From Massospora cicadina (Eukaryota; Entomophthoromycota; Entomophthoromycetes; Entomophthorales; Entomophthoraceae), in NCBI GenBank assembly GCA_022478985.1, contig JAKSZP010012208.1:1-64000 (forward strand): a DNA stretch of 64,000 nucleotides. Reading direction: 5' to 3'. Of this stretch, positions 58,009 through 64,000 are shown one piece after another. The notes below the pieces were generated by a model. It made no database searches, was not told the origin of the DNA, and was given only the letters and a program-made list of their open reading frames with translations. The number at the start of each line of letters is the position of its first letter. Position 1 is the first letter of the stretch. The translations under genes were made by a program, and so were the position numbers.

Positions 58009-58368
58009 TCACCCCCTTGAAACAAGAATCCCGGTGGATCCAAAACAAGATTGTCAAGGCAGGCGTGCAGAGATCAATGACTTTTTCAACAGGGACTTTT
58101 TTCCACAGGCAGACTGGAGAAGTTGGACAGAAGTCCATAGCCCCCAGATAACATCAATGGGTTCCCTGGAGGTCTCCTGATGGGCACAAGAGGCCATTAA
58201 CCGCCAGCAGTCTGGCACATCCCCAAGCTCCCCATCCCCTTTGTTGGAAGGTCCCGCAAAACCAACAAAAATATTGATGGCCTTGGAGATGCTTGGGACA
58301 TCAACTGCGGCCATCTTGCGGGCTTTCTGGATTTACATCCCACCAAGGTAAGGTTGACTTTAAAATAA
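58009..58368 (-). other. Internal region 1 of the compound element
   Basis: It is 360 bases long. The polypurine tract is at its left end. A minus-strand open frame (58314-58054) ends with LMASCAHQETS..EPID..KKSL..ARLP, and the same ending occurs in internal region 2. No gag, protease or RT motif is visible. The right end (GACTTTAAAATAA before LTR2; GACTTTGGACTAA before LTR3) may be a decayed primer site of GACTTTGGACCA type. Confidence 0.7.
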
Positions 58369-59170
58369 TGTATTGGATGGGGCTCCCAAGGCCCAGCCTG
58401 CCACCGGCTGTGCACCCAAACTCCCAGATGGGGGTCAATTTCATGAGGGAAAGGGCAATAGCCACACCAAACCCCAAAAATTCCTATCTAGGTGGGTGGC
58501 CTCCCTGGGCACACTGGGCTGAGGTGTGGCAAACCAGACTCTGTCACCTCAGGGCCACTCTGGCAACCACCATTCCAAAGGGATGGGTGTGGGCTGAGAT
58601 GCAATAGACAAAGATGTCCTGCTGGCCTCTAGTCACCTGTGCCGCGGCTTTTGACAAGCTCCTTCAGCCAACACTGGGCTGGGGTATTCTGCTCTTCCAG
58701 GGCTTTGCCACCCCAAAGGATCTCAAAATGTCCACCCCCTTCCTCACTTCCTATCGCACCACCATTAACGCCAAACAAGCCTGACAAACAGATAAATATA
58801 ATAATAAATTATATTAATTATAACAAGTCTAGAAAATAGCAGCTTTTATTGGGTGAACTCGAAGTTCAGAATAGAATTCCAAAGTGAGGTCCATTGAGGG
58901 TGACCTCACTTTATAATACTACCAAAAAAGCTAAATTTATCGTCAGTCATGAGACTCATAAAATGCCTCTGTAATTAATGGCATCATGGCAACTCTTGGC
59001 AAATGGGGAAACCTTAAAATGGACAACCACTTAGTTATTTATTAAAATTATCCTGCTATCAACCTGATTAGGAAACTCTCACCATAATAACAGAATTGCA
59101 ACTAATGACATACTTTAAATTTCATAAATTCCAATCTTATTGTATTCATGTCTGGTCATTGACTGTTATA
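58369..59170 (-). repeat. LTR2 of the compound element
   Basis: It starts TGTATTGGATGGGGCTCCC and ends GACTGTTATA. The hairpin is at 58881-58912. It is shared by the two overlapping LTR-internal-LTR units. Confidence 0.85.
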
Positions 59171-59530
59171 TCAACCTCTTGAAATGAGAATCCTGGTGGA
59201 TCTGAACCTGGATTTTCAAGGCAGGCGTGCAGCAACCAACGACTTTTTTGACAGGGGACCTTTTTCCATGGGCAGCCTGGAGAAGTTGGATGGAATTAAG
59301 AGCCCATGAAACACATCAATGGGTTCCCCGGAGGTCTCCTGATGGGCACAAGAGGCCATCAGCTGCCAGCTGTTTGGCTCACCCCCAAGCTCCCCAACCC
59401 TTTGTTGGAAAATCCTGAAAACCCAATAAAAATGATTGATGGCCCACAGCAATGCTTGGGACATCAACTGTAGCCATCTTATGGGCTGGCTGGAACCACA
59501 GTCCACAAAATAAGGTTGACTTTGGACTAA
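59171..59530 (-). other. Internal region 2 of the compound element
   Basis: It is 360 bases long, like region 1, and aligns with it throughout (GGCAGGCGTGCAG, CAATGGGTTCCC, GGAGGTCTCCTGATGGGCAC). The polypurine tract is decayed (TCAACCTCTTGAAA on the plus strand). Confidence 0.75.
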
Positions 59531-60333
59531 TGTAATGGCGGGGCTACCAAGGCCCAGCCTGCCACCAGCCATGACCCAAACCCCCAGATGGGGGTTCACT
59601 CCTGCGAGGGAAAGGGCAATAGGCATACCAAACCCCCAATACTCCTATCTGGGCGGGTGGCCTCACTGGTCACGCTGGGCTGAGGTGTGGCAAACCAGCC
59701 TCTGTTGCCTCAGGGCCACTCTGGCAACTGCAATCCTGAAGGGATAGGTGTGGGCTGAGGTGTGGTAGACAATGATTTCCTGCTGGCCTCTGATCACCCG
59801 CGCTGCAGCTTTTGACAAGCTCCCCCAGCCAACCTCCGCTGGGCTTGGGTATTCCACTCCACCAGGGCATTGCCAACTTAAAGGATCTCAAGATGTCCAC
59901 CCCCTTCCTCACTTCCTATCACACCACCATTCACGCTGAACCAACCTGACAAACAAATAAAATATAATAAATTATATTACTTTAACAGGTCTGCAAATAG
60001 CAGCTTTTATTGGGGTGAACTAAAAGTTTGGAATAGAACTCCAAAGTGAGGTCCATTAAGGAGACCTCACTTTGAAATATTATCTAGAAAAGCCAAAGGC
60101 ATTGTTGGTCATGAGGCGCATAAAAGCCTCTGGAATTAACGGCATCCTGACAACTCTTCAGTAAATGGGAAAACCTCAAAATGGACAACCACTTAAATAT
60201 TTATTAAAATAATTATCCTGCTATTAGCCCAATTAGGAAAACCTTATTGGAATAACGGAATTGCAACCATTAACATACCCAAACCTTTTAATTCCTAATC
60301 TTAGAGATTCATGTATGATTATCAACCATTACA
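59531..60333 (-). repeat. LTR3 of the compound element
   Basis: It starts TGTAATGGCGGGGCTACC and ends AACCATTACA. The hairpin is at 60043-60073. The flanking duplication CCGTG follows directly. Confidence 0.85.
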
Positions 60334-60338
60334 CCGTG

Positions 60339-60799
60339 GGCCAACAAAAAATATATAATAAAGAAATCTTAATTTCCTATAACTTCACATCCAATGATAA
60401 ATTTATTGCTATTTTCTCGCTTTTATAAGTATCCCCTCAAATAATCTGCTATCCTCTTTACATGTGGGATGCATGGCCACATCAGGATTAAATTCAGAAT
60501 CAATGTCCAATCTTCTGGAAGCCTATTTGGCATCCGCTCAAGCTTCCAAACCTGACTTCGTCCTGGATGACCCTTTTGGAGTCAACCAGGTTTTGCTTTC
60601 ACCAACTCAGTCACAGAACTTTAGTGTGTGCAGCAAATATTTGCACAGATATTCACGTCTTGTTGGGCCTATGAAGGTATACCAGAAAAGATCATCACAT
60701 CCTTGTTTTTATCATTCTCTTTGAAAGAGCTTTTTGAAAGGGATACCAGAAAGGTATCTAGCCCAAATGACTCTGCTTGGTGCACACACACATTTCCCT
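60339..60799. other. Stretch between compound element and solo LTR; unrecognised open frames
   Basis: A plus-strand frame at 60464-60724 (86 codons; NLLEAYLASAQASKPDFVLD) overlaps another at 60628-60849 (IFAQIFTSCWAYEGIPEKII). They could be pieces of one decayed coding sequence, since the second continues the first after a frame change, and it is then cut by the solo LTR at 60805. I do not recognise the family. Confidence 0.3.
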
Positions 60800-60804
60800 C
60801 TAGC

Positions 60805-61543
60805 TGTAACAGACAGGGCTCCCAAGGCCCAGCCTGCTACCAGCCCTAAACCACCACCCCCATATGTGGCTGTACCAACTCCATATGGTCCTGTCCAAAT
60901 GGATGGCCTTACCAGGCAACTGGGCCAAGGTGCAGTGCACCAGCCTCTGTTGCCTTGGGCCCCCAGGCTGAGGTGCATCCCTACGGCCTCTGTCACCTTG
61001 AGGTTACCCAGCCAAGGTGCAGTCAACCAGCCTCTGTCACCTCGGGCCACTCTGGCTCCTTCCCCTCTCACCAGGGCAAGGCCACTCTCAAGAGGATCCT
61101 GGAGTGTCCACCCCCTCTCCTCTCCTCCTCATCGCACCACCATCCGCACCCCCAATCATTGCTTAAATAATAAAATTAAATAAACAGATCCAGCAAATAG
61201 CAGCCTTTATTGGGAATGGACTTGAAGTCAGAATAGAATTACAAAGTGAGGTCCAATGGGCTGACCTCGCTTTGATATACTTTTCTTAAAAAGGCTAAAT
61301 GAATTGTAGGTAATGAGGGGTGCATAAGCCTCCAGAATTGATGGCATCCAGGTAACTCGACGGAGAATTGGAGGGAACCTCAGCACAAACAACCAATCAG
61401 TATAATTAATTTATTTAATTTTTATTTCGTTATTGACCCAAATAGGAAACTCCTACTCAGAATAATGGACTTGCAACTATTGAACACATAAATCTAATAA
61501 TTCCCAACCTTATAAGATTCATGTACAATTGTTGATCATTACA
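60805..61543 (-). mobile_element. Solo LTR of the compound-element family
   Basis: It starts TGTAACAGACAGGGCTCCC and ends TGATCATTACA. Flanks are CTAGC (60800-60804) and CTGGC (61544-61548), a 5-bp duplication with one G-to-A change. The hairpin is at 61243-61273. It is shorter (739 bases) and more diverged in its first 300 bases than LTR1-3. It is an independent insertion, not a fourth unit of the array. Confidence 0.85.
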
Positions 61544-61548
61544 CTGGC

Positions 61549-63278
61549 TGCATTTCCAACTATACTGTGCATGAATTGTGTAGAGTTTGGGTGAGGCCCA
61601 CTTACAAATGTTTTGAGCTAATGTTAAACTCCCCCAATTTATCCCTGCCTGGAGAGCCTCCTAGCTAATTGCTTTTTCCTCTCCACCACTTTTTCAAAAA
61701 AATGCAACATTTTCTAATTATTCCAAAGACTTTTCCAATGGCCACTTTATTTAATTCATTGGCCCTTTTTTTGTCAGCCAGGCCAATGTGCCTGGTGTTA
61801 AGAGTGTTCTAGGTTTAGCTCATCTTTGGCAAGGTTTACCAGTGAATCTAATATGAAATTTGTGGTTCTCCTTCAATTGCTCTTCATATGGTTTCATCTG
61901 CTAACAGCACAAGATAACTCACCTCTATCTCCCAAATAAAGGGATCCAGATCTGACAACAGATTCAACTAGACATTTGAAAGTATGAATTTATAAATTTA
62001 GTTTTTCTTTATATATTTAGCTCTATTTATTTTTATTATTATTATTATTTATATATTTTTTTATATCTTATTTCTTGTTTATTCCATATTATGTGGATGA
62101 AGAAACTTAGCATGAACTCAATCCACAGTCCAATTGCCTTGATCTTCAATAGTGAATAAATTGTCAGGTGATTGTTACAATAATATAAAAGTACACTTCC
62201 AAAGAAAAGCTAACTTGTGCACACATCCTAAGGTATATGTATCGCAGTATACTACCATATCTCCTTATTTGAACCTGTATTTAGCAGCTGGATTAATATC
62301 ATCATAAATTTCCTATTTTTTTTCAAATTGCTTACGTTCTGGTAAGCCTTGGACTGTAATTTGATCAGTCTTGCCAGTTGTAAATATAAATTATATGACT
62401 ATCTTCCTCCATTAGGTTAATGGCTGAATATAACAATGTTGTTGAGCTAGTTAGGGTAAGCTGGGGCTCTTTATGGCACAACTGGGGAAAGCCCTTGGAA
62501 ACACAGGTGAGTAGCTAACACCAGAATTCAGATAGGCACCTGGTTGGGTCTTGTAGTGGCCTTGAAAGAAGTGCGGTATGGTAGTGATGACTGTGCCAAC
62601 CTGTTCTTGCAGGTGTCTACCACTCCCTGAGGATTGTATATGGGCAGGAAGGGGGTATGAGTCAGGCATGGCAACTTTCAAACAGCCTCCCCTTGAGCTG
62701 GGTTTGTGTGGGTGCGGACCCCAGGACAATAGAGGGGAAATACTGTTTGGCTGCACTTTGGTGCACCTGCCTACAATAAATGCTGCAGTTTACTGAGTTG
62801 TCCTGAGGTTTAGCTAGCTGCCAGTTTAGTTGGCATGAGCTGGCTGGTGGTGAAACGGATCATGCAAGGAAGTGGTAGAAGATTTTAAAGGACTCCAAGG
62901 CTTCCTGGACAAAAAGGGGCTGGAGAGAACAATTCCACTAAAAAAGCAGGTGACAAAGGGAAGGGCTTTAGCTTCTCCTCCCTCAGGGGCCTTAAACCTG
63001 GAGTCATCAGGTCTTGTCTACCATAAGGGGGATGAGAGGCATATCACCTGTCTTGGCTGGTGCAGACAAGCTTCCCAGTACTTAAAAAGGGTGGGCATAT
63101 GTCAGTTTAGGGGGTAGCGTAAGCTACTCCCAATCATGGTTGGTCCCACATTTGGTGGTGCTTAGGTTTGCGCAGCCCTAGTGTGGTGGGGGAAGTACCC
63201 AGGCCTCCATCCCGCATTAGTTGCCTGCACTAGGAGCCCCTTGGACTTTATAAAGCTCAAAAATATATAACAATGATG
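61549..63278. other. No gene recognised; short AT microsatellite
   Basis: A TTATTATTATTATTATTTAT-like microsatellite lies at about 62030-62065. The part 62400-63250 is less AT-rich and has short overlapping frames on both strands (62451-62756 minus, 62578-62796 plus), none recognisable. It may be an unknown repeat. Confidence 0.4.
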
Positions 63279-63945
63279 TTAGAGTTGAACGTCTAACATA
63301 CAATAACTGGACTTGAAAATGCTTTTACTACTATGATGTCTGATATTGTACACAAGCACTGTGTCAAAGAAAGTATCCCAATGTAATGGCGCCACAGATG
63401 CGCTCTTGTGCAATATGCTAACAAGGGTACTTTTTAATTTTTCTATCATCCTACTAGTCTCAGGGCTGTACAGCGTAATCAGTACTCCTTTAATGGACAC
63501 TAGTTTTTGTTTTGCGCTGCACCATCTGTGCAGCGAAGTATTATCCATTGTCCATCATGATCTTCTTCAGGAATCCATGCGTATAAATGATATATTCCAT
63601 GATGAATTTAGAAGTTGTCAATGCCCCTAAGTCTCAAATAGCTTTTGCCCCTAAAAACATAGTTAGATGATCAATAGCACCAATAATATATTTTTCAAAG
63701 ATACTCTGTATTTAACAAACAACATCAATTGATACCATATGTCAGGTCAGTAAGGTTTGATTATATTTTGAACATCAGGCTTCAGGGCTTTGTAACTTGG
63801 CACAAATGTCATTTTTTTATAACGTCTTGAATATTAAATTGCATGGAATCCCAGTAGTAATTAGTTAAAATGTTCCAGTGTCTTAATCAGTCCACCATGT
63901 CTCATGGCTTTGTGTGACTGCAAGATGATGTATATACATTCAGAG
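63279..63945 (-). pseudogene. Gypsy integrase fragment, degenerate
   Basis: On the minus strand from the right: a finger-like HKAMRHGGLIKTLEHFN and YWDSMQFNIQDVIKK, the core start VSIDVV and YIIGAIDHLTMFLGAKAI (first Asp region), TTSKFIMEYIIYTHGFLKKIMMDNG (second Asp), and MIEKLKSTLVSILHKSASVAPLHWDTFFDTVLVYNIRHHSS at 63548-63279 (region after the catalytic Glu, which is lost here). It resembles the family-2 integrase in arrangement but is a separate copy or related family. More of it may lie beyond the window. Confidence 0.7.
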
Positions 63946-64000
63946 GGTTTTAAAAATTCTACGCTGTCCATCAGACTTTGATTTGTATAGTATTACATAC

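Larger units (their letters stand above)
57204..60333 (-). mobile_element. Compound short-internal LTR element: LTR-internal-LTR-internal-LTR
   Basis: Three LTRs of about 803 bases (57204-58008, 58369-59170, 59531-60333) alternate with two internal regions of exactly 360 bases (58009-58368 and 59171-59530). The whole is flanked by one duplication, CTGTG (57199-57203) and CCGTG (60334-60338), a C-to-T difference at a CpG. A polypurine tract adjoins LTR1 and, decayed, LTR2 in the same orientation. The internal regions are too short for gag-pol, so the family is non-autonomous (TRIM-like, though with long LTRs). Sharing of LTRs indicates unequal recombination or a tandem reverse-transcription product. 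Confidence 0.88.

Noticed and set aside
57204..61543. Four-unit satellite array of about 1.16 kb
   Set aside because: The units have LTR ends, a polypurine tract and separate target duplications. Units 1-3 are one compound insertion and the fourth is an independent solo LTR.
62451..63117. Overlapping short frames at 62.4-63.1 kb as genes
   Set aside because: Frames on both strands are short, lack motifs and have no start or splice context that I can support.
1..64000. CRISPR array, bacterial operon or prophage
   Set aside because: No regular short repeats with spacers and no bacterial gene organisation; spliceosomal introns and LTR elements are eukaryotic.

Overview
The window looks like a repeat-rich eukaryotic chromosome segment with one real cellular gene, at about 46.6-51.1 kb. 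Everything else I can recognise is retrotransposon material of several ages, mostly decayed, plus AT-rich sequence with no recognisable content. The organism cannot be named from the sequence. GT-AG introns of only 33-58 nt, a GC-rich gene in AT-rich and visibly CpG-poor surroundings, Ty3/Gypsy chromoviruses with integrase chromodomains and a LINE all fit a fungus, probably an early-diverging lineage. The gene itself (phosphorylase kinase alpha/beta type) is best known from animals. This assignment is inference.

Layout. 1-5.03 kb: plus-strand chromovirus remnant (family 3; RNase H, integrase, chromodomain, PPT, LTR), interrupted by an AT-rich insert with a three-unit tandem repeat. 5.05-6 kb: plus-strand integrase tail, PPT and LTR start of a second Gypsy family (family 2). 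7.49 kb: a 20-bp LINE end flanked by a 16-bp duplication. 7.84-25.11 kb: a minus-strand chromovirus (family 1) with a solo LTR (family B) in its left LTR and a complete family-2 element (14.5-22.4 kb) in its body; that element carries a second family-B solo LTR. 25.1-30.6 kb: no gene recognised. 30.6-45.3 kb: a family-3 LTR split by a family-1 chromovirus (31.16-44.96 kb), itself split by an almost full-length minus-strand LINE (34.26-40.71 kb). 46.6-51.1 kb: the phosphorylase kinase regulatory subunit gene. 52.64-53.78 kb: a third family-B solo LTR with a perfect 5-bp duplication. 57.2-60.33 kb: a compound LTR-internal-LTR-internal-LTR element from a short-internal, non-autonomous family, followed by a solo LTR of that family (60.8-61.54 kb). 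63.3-64 kb: minus-strand Gypsy integrase fragment running towards the window edge.

Most element borders are supported by TG...CA-type LTR ends and target-site duplications. The order of insertion can therefore be read: family-3 LTR, then family-1 chromovirus, then LINE on the right; family-1 chromovirus, then family-2 element, then family-B solo LTR on the left. Every imperfect 5-bp duplication that I accept differs by a single C:G/T:A transition, consistent with 5-methylcytosine deamination or RIP-like decay. The LINE and the cellular gene have kept CpG and high GC.

The most notable item is the cellular gene. Its product follows the phosphorylase kinase alpha/beta plan (glucoamylase-like N-terminus, helical C-terminus) but carries what reads as an ILEI/PANDER (FAM3-superfamily) domain where the animal alpha subunit has its phosphorylated loop. 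As given, the frame is broken twice, each time at a five-base homopolymer.
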